A DNA stretch of 64,000 bases from Candidatus Schekmanbacteria bacterium (GCA_016219965.1 JACRJM010000010.1:154330-218329); one strand, 5' to 3'. Numbered from the stretch's first letter, positions 16,806 through 26,569 are shown. A program made the numbers and translations. The notes: generated from the letters alone by a model not told the origin.

Positions 16806-18175
16806 TGTTGATCCCGGTTCTCCACCACATTATCGAGAAAAGCCCCCGCCAGCACCATGAGGAACCCGTCTATGAGCCACCTGTAGCGGCTTAGTACAAA
16901 AAAATTAGCATATAATGCCGTAAACAAAATTAGTATAAAAAAGATAAATGACAGCTCTCTCCATTTTTTTCTGCTTACATATATTCCGCCAGCCGCAAGA
17001 GGGAAAAGGAACATATAATGAACTATATAAATTACATTCCCTGGGAAAGAGGCGAAGGCGGGTTTTCGCCCTTCGGGAGGTCTGTATATCCAGAAGTAAA
17101 AACACTTTGTTGCCACTCTCTTTACATATAATAAAGGTTCATCTAAAACATAATCAATTCCTGCCTTATACAAAAGACTTTCCAACTCTGTTTCCGAAAT
17201 ATCTCCTACTCTCTCTCTTATCTCATTTGGAAGATAGGCACGTGTCCTGCTCGTCACAAATGACTGGAACTCTGCGGGCGACTTGATTTTATCCGGTACA
17301 TCTTTCCGGGTTACAGCGGGGTCAGGCTCTCTTCCTCCGATATATTTTTTATATGCCTCCACATCTACATCCCAGCCTGTATCCATTGTAAAAGGGTTAT
17401 TGCCCATCCAGAAATTGAACCCGCCATTGGTAGAAATATTGGTAATCCTTCCATGCTCTTGATAATTTCGAATACACCAGGGAATGATTATTATGATGTA
17501 TAGACAAACGAGTATTAACCCCTTCCTCAATACATAGCTGCTTTTGTTCATACGCCAGTATAAAATAGCAAATGGGATGAAAATTAAAGCCTGGGGATAG
17601 CTTAAAGTCATTATGCCAAGCGATACTCCTGCATAGAGGGCAACCGGCATGGAAAAATTCTTACTGCATCTGATAATTAACAAAACAGAAAGCGCAATCA
17701 TGAATATGTCGCATGTCAAAGGATAAAAAGATGTGGCAGATGAAATAATAAATGGAGGATAGAACGAGGCAAGCCCCATTGCTATTAATGAAGCCCTCCT
17801 GCTGAAAAATTCCCTGCTGATAAAGAAAATCAGAGCACAGGTGATGACTGATAGGATAATTTGTAAAATCAGAAGATACAGATAGGGATGGTCAAAGGTT
17901 TCACGGGAAAAAACCATAAGATAAGGATAGAAGGGCGGGAAAAAAGATTTCAACTCAGCTCCGTTCCTTAACCCGTAAAAATCAAAGGCAAAACCTTTCC
18001 CTGCTATTATATTGTCAGCGATCTGTCCATATTCAAGGGTAACAGGGATCTTCCATGACCTGCCGGCCATCAATGCGATAAGCCTTAACAAAAAAGCGGC
18101 AAAGAGAAGGCCAAAAAATGATGGGCCGTAAAAGATGTTGGAATCACTTTTATGTCTCAGCAATTCCTGCTCCAT
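16790..18175 (-). CDS. Membrane glycosyltransferase of the GT39/GT83 (ArnT/PMT) type
   Basis: The 461-residue protein has about nine to ten membrane helices and an early acidic catalytic-type motif (E-Y-G-Q-I-A-D-N-I) after helix 1, followed by G-K-G-F and F-P-P-F-Y-P. A large extracytoplasmic loop lies near residues 240-340 (F-W-M-G-N-N-P). The family uses polyprenyl-phosphate sugars on the periplasmic face. It overlaps the O-antigen-ligase-like gene upstream by 26 bases, so both are probably made together; it may decorate the polymer or lipid carrier after flipping. Confidence 0.85.
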   Translation of the reverse strand: MEQELLRHKSDSNIFYGPSFFGLLFAAFLLRLIALMAGRSWKIPVTLEYGQIADNIIAGKGFAFDFYGLRNGAELKSFFPPFYPYLMVFSRETFDHPYLYLLILQIILSVITCALIFFISREFFSRRASLIAMGLASFYPPFIISSATSFYPLTCDIFMIALSVLLIIRCSKNFSMPVALYAGVSLGIMTLSYPQALIFIPFAILYWRMNKSSYVLRKGLILVCLYIIIIIPWCIRNYQEHGRITNISTNGGFNFWMGNNPFTMDTGWDVDVEAYKKYIGGREPDPAVTRKDVPDKIKSPAEFQSFVTSRTRAYLPNEIRERVGDISETELESLLYKAGIDYVLDEPLLYVKRVATKCFYFWIYRPPEGRKPAFASFPGNVIYIVHYMFLFPLAAGGIYVSRKKWRELSFIFFILILFTALYANFFVLSRYRWLIDGFLMVLAGAFLDNVVENRDQHCINL

Positions 18176-19562
18176 TTTTTTTAGCCAGCCTGACTATTGC
18201 CATTCCGAACGCAAGCTGCAGCCAGATCATTCCATAAACATATTCAAAATCCGTAAGACCATTGACAAGAATCCCACTTAGATTGGCGATAAAGGCGAGT
18301 ATCATCGTCCTGTAGTATTTGTCTGTCGTTACTCTGTAAACATCAACTGACTTTTTCATCGCATAGCCGAGAATGGCAAGCCAGATGATAAGCCCGGTAA
18401 ATCCGAGGTCATAGAGAGTGGAAAAATATATGCTGTGGGAATGGGGCCATGGATAAAATTCATGCTGCATTCCCCCCATGCCTACTCCGATGCCATAGGT
18501 TTCAAAAATTTTCACAATCCCTTTTTTCCAGAACATCATCCTGTAAGAAACAGACGTTGTCCCCGATGAAGTAGACATGGTACGCAGGATTCCGAACTCG
18601 ATGGTCCTGCTCAGGTCGTCTATGTGGGAAGCGAGAAAACCAAAAAGTATGAGAGACAACATAACCAGATAAGAGGTAAATATCCTTTTCTTAAGAAATT
18701 CGTTTCTGAATATAAAAACAGTCGCTATTGCCAGAAGCCCAAGCAAGCTCCCCTTTGTAATGGTTGAAAGATGTCCTGTAAAAAGAAACATGAGAACAAC
18801 AAACATTATAAATTTTATTATCTTCTTCCTGCAAAGGAGAATTACGGCAAAGGTGTATGAGATTACCGTGTTAAGATAGAAGGCCGTGGCAGGCGGTGAA
18901 AGGATGCCGTGCCCCCTCATGATTTCAGGCCGGGGGTTGAAGGTGAAGGCTAAGATCAGATTCCTGTAGTTATAGTATATTTCTCCCGGGTAATCTAAAC
19001 CCATTGAATAAAGCGCAATAACAGTTGTGATTACACCTGCAGCTACCGTAGCCCCTATAAGCCAGTTAAGGTATCTCTTTGTCTTTATGATAAGATAGCA
19101 GGAGACTATCATCATTCCGTCGATCACAAAGTTATATGTTTTAAAATATCCGTTTGACCTGTCAGCTGACCAGAAAAGTGTCAGACACCCCCATAAAAAG
19201 AAAAGCAGATAGAGAAAAAAGAACTTGTCTTTTTCCAGAGATTTAATCCTCTTATTCCCTAAAGTAAGAGCAGCCAGAGATGATATAAAAGCAATTACTG
19301 CAAAAACATGATAGATAAGAAAAGTTTCAACTACATTGCTGCCAAGAATGAGATAAAGAGCTGCCTGTTCAACTGAAATGGTAAACACTACCAGAAACAA
19401 AGAAATCTCAGGAACAGAAAAAATGAATGCCATAAAGAATATGGAAACAACAGCGGCCGCAAAATAATAATTAGGATATAAAAGAAGCAGAACAGCGATT
19501 AAGAGCTGAAAGACTATTATTTCAATCCAGAGAATTTTTTTATTTATTACGTCAGACTGCAT
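18150..19562 (-). CDS. O-antigen ligase/polymerase-like (Wzy/WaaL) membrane protein
   Basis: The 470-residue protein has about twelve hydrophobic segments and the large periplasmic loop typical of the family, with R-M-M-F-W-K-K-G, G-I-G-V-G-M-G-G and P-H-S-H-S near residues 325-385. The family joins undecaprenyl-linked glycans to each other or to a lipid acceptor. Which of the two cannot be told by sequence alone. It overlaps the hydrolase gene by a single base and the GT39-like gene by 26 bases. Confidence 0.87.
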   Translation of the reverse strand: MQSDVINKKILWIEIIVFQLLIAVLLLLYPNYYFAAAVVSIFFMAFIFSVPEISLFLVVFTISVEQAALYLILGSNVVETFLIYHVFAVIAFISSLAALTLGNKRIKSLEKDKFFFLYLLFFLWGCLTLFWSADRSNGYFKTYNFVIDGMMIVSCYLIIKTKRYLNWLIGATVAAGVITTVIALYSMGLDYPGEIYYNYRNLILAFTFNPRPEIMRGHGILSPPATAFYLNTVISYTFAVILLCRKKIIKFIMFVVLMFLFTGHLSTITKGSLLGLLAIATVFIFRNEFLKKRIFTSYLVMLSLILFGFLASHIDDLSRTIEFGILRTMSTSSGTTSVSYRMMFWKKGIVKIFETYGIGVGMGGMQHEFYPWPHSHSIYFSTLYDLGFTGLIIWLAILGYAMKKSVDVYRVTTDKYYRTMILAFIANLSGILVNGLTDFEYVYGMIWLQLAFGMAIVRLAKKNGAGIAET

Positions 19563-21124
19563 TACTTCTTCTCAAACACTATGACCTGAACAGATGGTAG
19601 AGTAATGTCTCTTTCAATTTTCACGGTTGTGGAACCGCTTATGGTATTACTTTCTATTACTTCAAGGTTGTGGGCATCATCTACGCTGTAGATTTTATAC
19701 GAAATCTGTTCCCCGCTGCTCCAGGGAAAATTTTCGAGAGTAAGAGAAAGCTTTCCATAAGTTGTAGGGCTTGAAATGCTTAAGTCCGTTAATGCCTGAT
19801 CATAATTCTTCATTTGCTTAGGTATAGCAGCAGTGTCTCCCTTTCTCTTTGTCACATATGTATTCATATAGAAATCAACATCAAAGTTGGCTGCCACAAC
19901 TGTAATCTTTTTGTTGTCGCCTGAAATACCGGCAAGGACAGCAGCATTAAGGTTTTTGCCGGCAGCAGAGTCTTTAAGGATGTAAGGTGTATCCTGCAGC
20001 ATGTTAAATCCTTTGAAAGCATAATAGACAGGCTTGGGTTCATAATTATTGAATACCATAGAGTAATCATGACCCGGAAAATCTGTTCCTCCATATCTTA
20101 TTGAAAGCTCAAGCCCTGATTTCACCATATTGATAAGAGCCAGAATATTGTTGGAAGCCAGATCCGTTGTGTCAAACTCAAGGTTATATCTTCCACTCCA
20201 CTGGTCCCCCACCATGACATTCCATTCGTCGTTGCCAACCTTCGGGGTACCGTAAAGAGGGCTCATGTTAGGATATTTCTCAAGATTTCTCTTTATTGTG
20301 CTTATCTGATCATTGAAAAGCGGATAAACAACCGGAGAATAACCGTGAACCGTAAAATAGTCCACCGGGACATTGTACTTGTTGCAGTAATTTAAAAAGT
20401 CCTTGGCCCAACTGCTTGCTTCAGAAGACGATATAGAGAATCTGCCCGATGCCCTGTCAGCGATGACGGCATTCCCAAAAACAAGCCCCGGTCCTACAAC
20501 TATAAAATTTGGATCAACATTTTTTACAGCCTTTGCCCAAACCGCGAAGGCCTTGAAAAATTCATCTTTAGTCCCATTCCAGTACATGGGATTGTCAGGT
20601 TCATTCCCGAACCTGAACATCCTTATCTTGTAGTTGTGCCCCCCCTGTTTGCCTTTTGTAAGATATTTCAGCATGCTTTGCGTATAAGTACGAAACCCGT
20701 CAAGGTCTTTAAAAGGCTGAGGAGGGTTGTTGAACCATAGCATTGGTTCTATGCCAAGCTCGATAGCCCTTTCTATATGATCCTCTGCAATCTTGATAAA
20801 TCTTAAACTGCCTATACTGTTAGACTTTGAAAAAAGCCTGTCATCAGCAGGCACAAGTGTTTCTATAAGCCGGAAGCGGGCATCACTCAAAAGATTAAAA
20901 CTTTTAGTCACTTCATCAGGATTGGTAAAGACACCAAATACATTGTCATTTATTTTTCCCTTTTTAGACGCACAGTCAATGTTTGCCGTAAAAACAGAAT
21001 TACCGGCAACACGTTTAACAGGAATTGATTTCACCTTTGCAAAAGCTCCGCAGTTAAAAGAAAGAAAGCTGCTTAAAAAAAAGAATATCATCATTAATTT
21101 TAAAGCATTTTTTTTTCTAACCAT
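19562..21124 (-). CDS. Exported GH39/clan-A-like glycoside hydrolase
   Basis: The 520-residue protein has a signal peptide (residues 1-28). A TIM-barrel domain follows with the acid/base candidate E175 in R-F-G-N-E-P-D and the nucleophile candidate E300 in N-D-E-W-N-V, the two-glutamate arrangement of clan A enzymes such as beta-xylosidases of GH39. A C-terminal beta-rich domain covers about 400-520. The ribosome site AAAGGAG supports ATG 21124. Its place between the radical SAM genes and the ligase suggests a hydrolase or transglycosidase trimming or processing the polymer in the periplasm. The sugar specificity is unknown. Confidence 0.8.
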   Translation of the reverse strand: MVRKKNALKLMMIFFFLSSFLSFNCGAFAKVKSIPVKRVAGNSVFTANIDCASKKGKINDNVFGVFTNPDEVTKSFNLLSDARFRLIETLVPADDRLFSKSNSIGSLRFIKIAEDHIERAIELGIEPMLWFNNPPQPFKDLDGFRTYTQSMLKYLTKGKQGGHNYKIRMFRFGNEPDNPMYWNGTKDEFFKAFAVWAKAVKNVDPNFIVVGPGLVFGNAVIADRASGRFSISSSEASSWAKDFLNYCNKYNVPVDYFTVHGYSPVVYPLFNDQISTIKRNLEKYPNMSPLYGTPKVGNDEWNVMVGDQWSGRYNLEFDTTDLASNNILALINMVKSGLELSIRYGGTDFPGHDYSMVFNNYEPKPVYYAFKGFNMLQDTPYILKDSAAGKNLNAAVLAGISGDNKKITVVAANFDVDFYMNTYVTKRKGDTAAIPKQMKNYDQALTDLSISSPTTYGKLSLTLENFPWSSGEQISYKIYSVDDAHNLEVIESNTISGSTTVKIERDITLPSVQVIVFEKK

Positions 21125-21252
21125 TGGACATCTCCTTTCTTCCTTAAATAAGATATGCAGGAAGTATTCTCATGAAAAAAATTCTCATGTTTATTAACAA
21201 GCTAAAGTATTTAAGTGGAAAAAACAACATACTAAAAAGGATAAAGAAGCTG

Positions 21253-22584
21253 TCAAGACCCGCCCCCCCGCAATACCCTTTTTACTCCTTTTATAATCCG
21301 TGAAAAATTCAACATTATCGTATTGGCAATCTTTAAAGATGGATTCACATAAAAAAGTTTCGAAAGCTCCTCATCTCTTTTGGGCAGCAGTTCATCTTCA
21401 GTAAGGCTCACTCCTTCTTCAATGGCCATTCTGTAAATATCAGTATGCGGCTCAAGCCGCGGGTTATTGAGAGGAACATTGATATTTCCCCTTGCTATAT
21501 AATTATACCATACAGACAGCAGGAAAAGCTTAATAAATGAGATAAGGTCCTGTCCCGGAGGATTAAAAAAGAAGCAAAAAATGAAATTAATATCCTTATT
21601 TCTTGAGGCTAATTTAAACGTCCTTTTAATCTCGCTGACATCAATTGGTTTCTTAAGTAGCTTCAATGATTTCTCAGAATTTCCATCAGGAGAAAAAAAC
21701 ACCAGATCGCACCCGCTTTTTTTTAAGAGGCCAGCAAACTCATCGTCAAATCCAATCTCTGTGAAATAAGCACCCCATTTCATTTCAAGCTTTCTTCTTA
21801 TTATTTCATTGCAGATTTCTACGGCATGTTTTTTGGGAAGATTGAAAATCGCATCAGCGAACATGAAAGTCTTCACCCCATAGTTTGCTGATAGGTTTTC
21901 CAGTTCATCAACTATATCCTGCGGAGGCCTTTCCCTTATTCTAAGGCCATTCAAAAAAGAATAATTGCAGTAAATGCACTTTAACGAGCAGCCGCGTTTT
22001 GCAAGTACACCGAGGCTGTAAGGATCCCTGTAATTGGATGGAGGCAACAGATCCCGTCTCGGATGTTTTTCCCGTTCAAAGTCCGGCAATTCCCTTCTGC
22101 CGGTAAACTTAATATCCGTACCATCCCTGTAATAGACCCCCTTAACATTCCCGGGAGTCTCAAAGTTTGAAAGCAGCTCAGGAAACGTTTCCTCTCCTTC
22201 GAGAAACACGCCGAAGTCAAGTTCCCTGTACCTTCCCATTATCTGAGGAGCAAATATGGAAAAGCCCGGCCCGCCAATGACAATCTTTGCACCCGGGACA
22301 ATCTCTTTTATTATGGAAAGCGAAGGGGAGAGCGTTTTGAGATAATAAAAGTTATCGCTGAAGGTAAGCGTATCAACATTTCTTACAGATATGCCAACTA
22401 CATCAGGATTAAAATCTTTAAGACCCTTCCTCAGTCCTTCGTAGGGGTCACCGGAAGTATTAGGATCATAGATCCTTACCTCATGACCATCAAGCCTGCT
22501 TGCAATATAGGAAAGACCTAAGGGGTAGAGGACAAGCTCTTTTCTTCCGAGATATGACTGGAATAGGAATATCTTCGTTGTGAT
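21253..22584 (-). CDS. B12-binding-type radical SAM protein lacking a canonical start codon
   Basis: The frame encodes about 443 residues if it begins at the ATC codon 22584-22582. The first ATG, GTG or TTG in frame is only at 22239 and would remove the whole N-terminal cobalamin-binding-type domain (K-I-F-L-F-Q-S-Y-L-G, V-V-G-I-S, I-V-I-G-G-P-G), which is clearly coding. An in-frame TAA at 22596-22594 sets the limit, and AAGGA lies five bases before the ATC. The radical SAM cluster motif is C199-x3-C203-x2-C206 (numbering from ATC). The N-terminal 67 bases overlap the upstream paralogue gene in another frame. Either an unusual start is used, or a one-base deletion removed the link to the ATG at 22589. 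The substrate is unknown. Confidence 0.75.
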   Translation of the reverse strand: MTTKIFLFQSYLGRKELVLYPLGLSYIASRLDGHEVRIYDPNTSGDPYEGLRKGLKDFNPDVVGISVRNVDTLTFSDNFYYLKTLSPSLSIIKEIVPGAKIVIGGPGFSIFAPQIMGRYRELDFGVFLEGEETFPELLSNFETPGNVKGVYYRDGTDIKFTGRRELPDFEREKHPRRDLLPPSNYRDPYSLGVLAKRGCSLKCIYCNYSFLNGLRIRERPPQDIVDELENLSANYGVKTFMFADAIFNLPKKHAVEICNEIIRRKLEMKWGAYFTEIGFDDEFAGLLKKSGCDLVFFSPDGNSEKSLKLLKKPIDVSEIKRTFKLASRNKDINFIFCFFFNPPGQDLISFIKLFLLSVWYNYIARGNINVPLNNPRLEPHTDIYRMAIEEGVSLTEDELLPKRDEELSKLFYVNPSLKIANTIMLNFSRIIKGVKRVLRGGGS

Positions 22585-24038
22585 TTCATCCTTTTATATG
22601 AGTTTAACAACCAGTAAAGCATCTTCCCTGTGCTTTTTCTATCAAAAAACCACACTGCAAAATCGCTGACCAGCATGGCAACTATAAAGCCCGGAATGGG
22701 GAAGTTGATAAGATGAAGCATGAAGTTCATGTAAGTCTCTTTCTCAAAATTGAACTGTTTCCTGAACCCCTTAATAATATCACTTTCCTTGAGCAAGCCG
22801 TCTTCCAATGCCCTGTAGTAAAGCTGGGTCCCGGGGAAAAACACGAGTGAAAAAACCTGGATATGACGAGGTCTAGGAAGACTTGCAGCAAACCTCAGGG
22901 TAGTAAGGAAATCCTCTTTCTTTTCGTAGGGGTTGTCAGTTATGAAATCATAAAAAGGCATAAGACGGGCTTTGAACTTGTTAACCGTATTCACAGAATC
23001 CAGAACCTTTTTATTCGTTATGCTCCTGTTGTATATCTTTCTTGTCCCTTCGCTTGCTGTCTCGATGCCAATCTGTATCTGAAAGAGTCCGGCATCGACA
23101 AGACAGGCGAGTTTTTCTTCGTTCACTGTCGCAGGACTGCCAAGACACCTGAAAGGGAGAGATATCTTTTTACTGTAAAGCCCGGCAAATTTTTTTATCT
23201 CCTCCTCCGGTATGGCAAAGAATGAATCATCGCTTATAAGCATTATCTCGAACTTCCTGAACTTCATTTTAATCTCTTCCATTTCAAAAATGACATTCTC
23301 CGCAGACCTGTGCCTCAGATACTTTTCCCCCTTGTAAAAATTCCTGAATGTAAAACAATATGTGCAGCTGTGAGGACACCCTCTGGTAACCATGGTCTGA
23401 TAGATGGGCTTGCCGTTTTCCGGGTCCCTGAAAATGAATTTCATAAGAAGCTCTTCATCCATTTTGAAGATGCTGTCCTTGTCTTTATCAAAAATATAAT
23501 GCTCATCAAGGGAATAATCAGGAACAGGAAGATCATCGAGGCTTCCTTTAAGAGGCATCATCGGATTTTTTATAATCTCGCCGTTCTTCTTTACCCAGAG
23601 CCCCGGGACAGTATGGTAATCGCGTCCTTCCGAAATGCGCCGAGTGAGTTCCAAAAGCGTGTCCTCCCCCTCTCCAAGACAGATGATATCGCTGTGTTCA
23701 ATGCAATACTCAGGTGCAGCTGTGGGATGCACTCCTCCCCAGATTACCGGGGCATCAACATGTTCTTTGAGATAATCAGTAAGCTGAATTGCCCTGTCGA
23801 AATGACATGAGAAAAGAGATATCCCGACCAGCATGGAATCCTTGCACAGCTCCGCAACCTGTCCAAGCACTTTGTCGCTGTATCTGTAAATCTCGTTTTC
23901 ATTCGCCTCCATATCAAACTTCATGTCCGGAAGGAATATGAGCTTCGTAGGAATCCCGTTTTTTTTCAGATATGCTGAGAGAGACCTGATGCCAAAAGCA
24001 CTTATGTCGCTCTGCGGAGATATCAAGGTTACAGTCAT
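22518..24038 (-). CDS. B12-binding-type radical SAM protein, tandem paralogue 2
   Basis: The 506-residue protein has a cobalamin-binding-type domain at residues 1-150 (I-S-P-Q-S, W-G-G-V-H-P-T, G-E-G-E-D) and a radical SAM domain with C221-x3-C225-x2-C228. The C-terminal region contains hydrophobic stretches near 455-480. It is very similar along its length to the preceding gene product, with both starting M-T-V-T-L-I-S-P-Q-S, so the pair arose by tandem duplication. Its ATG overlaps the stop of the first copy by four bases (ATGA). Its last 22 codons overlap the next radical SAM gene in another frame, and its tail differs from the paralogue's. Confidence 0.88.
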   Translation of the reverse strand: MTVTLISPQSDISAFGIRSLSAYLKKNGIPTKLIFLPDMKFDMEANENEIYRYSDKVLGQVAELCKDSMLVGISLFSCHFDRAIQLTDYLKEHVDAPVIWGGVHPTAAPEYCIEHSDIICLGEGEDTLLELTRRISEGRDYHTVPGLWVKKNGEIIKNPMMPLKGSLDDLPVPDYSLDEHYIFDKDKDSIFKMDEELLMKFIFRDPENGKPIYQTMVTRGCPHSCTYCFTFRNFYKGEKYLRHRSAENVIFEMEEIKMKFRKFEIMLISDDSFFAIPEEEIKKFAGLYSKKISLPFRCLGSPATVNEEKLACLVDAGLFQIQIGIETASEGTRKIYNRSITNKKVLDSVNTVNKFKARLMPFYDFITDNPYEKKEDFLTTLRFAASLPRPRHIQVFSLVFFPGTQLYYRALEDGLLKESDIIKGFRKQFNFEKETYMNFMLHLINFPIPGFIVAMLVSDFAVWFFDRKSTGKMLYWLLNSYKRMKSQRRYSYSSHISEEKSLSSTP

Positions 24039-25543
24039 ATTTGTTTTTCTCTCTTCAATGAATTAATAGCTGAAGCTCTCTGTTTAGCCTGAATCTTTTT
24101 ATAGTAATAATAAGCTCTGTAAAGCAACTTTCCTATGCTTTCCCTGTCGAGAACCCATACAGCAAAATCGCTGAGTAAAATACTGAACACAAATTTCGGA
24201 AGCGGGATATTTATAAGATGAAGCATGAAGTTCATATAATTCTTTTTTTCAAAATGGAACTGTTTCCTGAACATCTTCATGATGTCGCTTTCCTTTATCA
24301 GACCTTCTTTAAGGGCCCTGTAGTAAAGCTGGGTCCCTGGGAAAAGCACGAGAGAAAAGATCTGAAGATAATAGGGCCTTGGAAGATTGGCGGCAAATCT
24401 AAGCGTTGTAAGGAAATCTTCCTTTTTCTCGTAAGGATTGTCAGTTATAAAATCATAATAAGGCATAAGCCTGCCATTGAACTTGTTAATAGCATAAGCA
24501 GATTCCATCACCTTGCTATTCGTAATAGTCCGGTTATATATCTTCCGCGTTGCTTCGCTTGCTGTCTCTATCCCCATCTGTATCTGAAAAAGACCAGCGT
24601 CTACAAGATAACCAAGTTTCTTTTCAGTAACGGTTGAAGGACTTCCAAGACACCGCATGGGGAGGGATATCTTCTGCCTGTATAGTTCGGCAAACTTTTT
24701 AATCTCCTCTTCCGGTATGGCAAAAAAAGAATCATCGCTTATGACAACCATCTCAATCTTCCTGAACCTGCTTCTTATTTCCTCGAGCTCAGAGACAACA
24801 TCCCCGGCAGACCTGTGTCTCAGATACTTTTCACCTTTATAAAAATTCTTGAAGGTAAAACAATAGGCACAGTTGTGCGGACATCCTCTTGTCACCATGG
24901 TTTGATAGGTAGGCTTTCCGCTTTCAGGGTCCTTGGGAAGAAACCTTATAAGGGAATCTTCGTCCATCTTGGATATTCTGTCCTCACCGCTGTCGAATAA
25001 ATAGTGTTCCTCAAGCGAATAATCAGGATGCGGGAGCTGATCCAGGTCACTTTTCAATGGCATCATGGGGTTTTTTATAATTTCCCTGTCCTTATTTATC
25101 CAGAGACCGGGAACTGAAAGATAATCATCGCCTTTAGAAATTCGCTGTGCAAGTTGAAGAAGGGTATCTTCCCCTTCGCCGATGCAGATGATATCACTGT
25201 ATTCAAGAGAATGCTCGGGTGCGGCTGTCGGATGTATCCCTCCCCAGACTACCGGGGAGCTGATATGTTCCTTTAAATAATTCGTAAGTTCTATGGCCCT
25301 GTCGAAATGGCATGAAAAAAGTGATATCCCGACCAGAACGGAATCCCTGCAAAGCTCTGCGACCTGTCCAAGAACAGATTCACTATAACGATAAGCCCTG
25401 TCTCCATTATCCCCTGTATCGAACTTAATGTCCGGAAGGAATATGAGTCTTGTGGGAATTCCGTTCTTTTTAAGGTATGCTGAAAGCGACCTTATGCCAA
25501 AGGCGCTGATATCGCTCTGCGGTGATATCAATGTTACCGTCAT
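24035..25543 (-). CDS. B12-binding-type radical SAM protein, tandem paralogue 1
   Basis: The 502-residue protein has the same build as its downstream copy: cobalamin-binding-type domain, linker P-V-P-D-Y/P-H-P-D-Y type, radical SAM motif C221-x3-C225-x2-C228, S-D-D-S-F-F-A at about 270 and a shared P-G-T-Q-L-Y-Y motif. The two differ mainly by scattered substitutions and by their C-terminal tails, which suggests diverged specificity rather than a recent copy error. The chemistry is probably methyl transfer or rearrangement on a lipid or glycan intermediate, an inference from the neighbours. It follows the acyltransferase gene by 63 bases. Confidence 0.88.
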   Translation of the reverse strand: MTVTLISPQSDISAFGIRSLSAYLKKNGIPTRLIFLPDIKFDTGDNGDRAYRYSESVLGQVAELCRDSVLVGISLFSCHFDRAIELTNYLKEHISSPVVWGGIHPTAAPEHSLEYSDIICIGEGEDTLLQLAQRISKGDDYLSVPGLWINKDREIIKNPMMPLKSDLDQLPHPDYSLEEHYLFDSGEDRISKMDEDSLIRFLPKDPESGKPTYQTMVTRGCPHNCAYCFTFKNFYKGEKYLRHRSAGDVVSELEEIRSRFRKIEMVVISDDSFFAIPEEEIKKFAELYRQKISLPMRCLGSPSTVTEKKLGYLVDAGLFQIQMGIETASEATRKIYNRTITNSKVMESAYAINKFNGRLMPYYDFITDNPYEKKEDFLTTLRFAANLPRPYYLQIFSLVLFPGTQLYYRALKEGLIKESDIMKMFRKQFHFEKKNYMNFMLHLINIPLPKFVFSILLSDFAVWVLDRESIGKLLYRAYYYYKKIQAKQRASAINSLKREKQI

Positions 25544-25606
25544 ATTATTCTCGTGTATGTCCTGTTAATTAATTTACAACTAAAATGTATGCAATATATG
25601 AAACAT

Positions 25607-26569
25607 CTAAACATCCTGGAAGATATGCTGATTTCCCTGTACAGGGTTTTTTCTAGCCACATACAGAAACATCCCATAGTGAGAAGGATATTTTTCAATG
25701 TAACTGGCCAGAATTCCTGCAAAAGACTGCGTTGCCTTTAGTATTGCATCATCTTTTGGAATTTCATTGTCAATACCTATAGGCTCTCCCAAAATTATCC
25801 TGTGTCTTTTGTCGCTTCCGCGTACCATAAAAGCCGGTACCAGAGAAGCTCCTGTCTTCATTGCTATCTCTATCGCCCCTGTTGAAAGAAGTACCTTGCG
25901 GTCAAGAAGATCAACTCTTGTCCGCCTTGCTCCGGCAACCCCATCCATGGACATTACTACTATCTCATTTTTTTTAAGGGCCTCAAATATTGATTTTAAA
26001 AACCGGTCAATATAAAGGAATTTGACCGGAAGCTTTTTTTCCGACTCGTACTCCATCTCCATTATCCTGTTATCAACAGCATTGCTCCATCCATCTTTTA
26101 CAAACGATGTGGGCCTTATGGCAACCTGATTAACAGGATAGCCTTCAAAGCCAAGCACAGGAAGGATCATTTTGTATGAGCCGAAATGGGAAAGGCATAT
26201 CATTACTCCTTTCCCGTTCTTAAGCGCATTGTCAAGGTTCTCTTTCCCTTCTATCTCTGAAATCCTTCTTACTCTTTCCTTATTCATCCTGCTGAACTGC
26301 CAGATGTCAAAGGCGTTTTTTCTGAAATTTCTGAAGCAGTCGCGCACTATGATATCAATGTCTTTTCCGTCAAGTCGCCTTCCAAGAAGAGCCCGGAGTT
26401 CTGCTTCAACTATTCCTCTCTTATGTTTTTCTATGGCAAATGACAATGAGCCTGTTATATCGCCTAACAAACAGCTCAGGTTGTAAGGAAAGAGTTTGAA
26501 AATATTTCCAACAGTGTAAAGAAAAAAAAGTTTTAAAATCCTCTTTATGTTTTCAGCAATTCCAGACAT
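25607..26569 (-). CDS. LpxL/HtrB-like lysophospholipid acyltransferase with altered HX4(D/E) motif
   Basis: The 320-residue protein resembles the bacterial lipid A acyltransferase family (hydrophobic N-terminus with L-F-P-Y, catalytic block near residue 123, later S-M-D-G-V-A-G-A-R-R and P-A-F-M-V-R). In the catalytic block, the usual H-x4-[D/E] reads S-H-F-G-S-Y-K, so the acidic partner of the catalytic His is replaced by Lys. The enzyme may use another acid, have an altered role, or be inactive. Position between the radical SAM pair and the phosphodiesterase suggests acylation of a lipid-linked intermediate. Confidence 0.8.
   Translation of the reverse strand: MSGIAENIKRILKLFFLYTVGNIFKLFPYNLSCLLGDITGSLSFAIEKHKRGIVEAELRALLGRRLDGKDIDIIVRDCFRNFRKNAFDIWQFSRMNKERVRRISEIEGKENLDNALKNGKGVMICLSHFGSYKMILPVLGFEGYPVNQVAIRPTSFVKDGWSNAVDNRIMEMEYESEKKLPVKFLYIDRFLKSIFEALKKNEIVVMSMDGVAGARRTRVDLLDRKVLLSTGAIEIAMKTGASLVPAFMVRGSDKRHRIILGEPIGIDNEIPKDDAILKATQSFAGILASYIEKYPSHYGMFLYVARKNPVQGNQHIFQDV

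Noticed and set aside
21160-21200. Short direct repeat ATTCTCATG upstream of the hydrolase gene
   Set aside because: Two copies of nine bases in AT-rich sequence are not enough to support a regulatory site.
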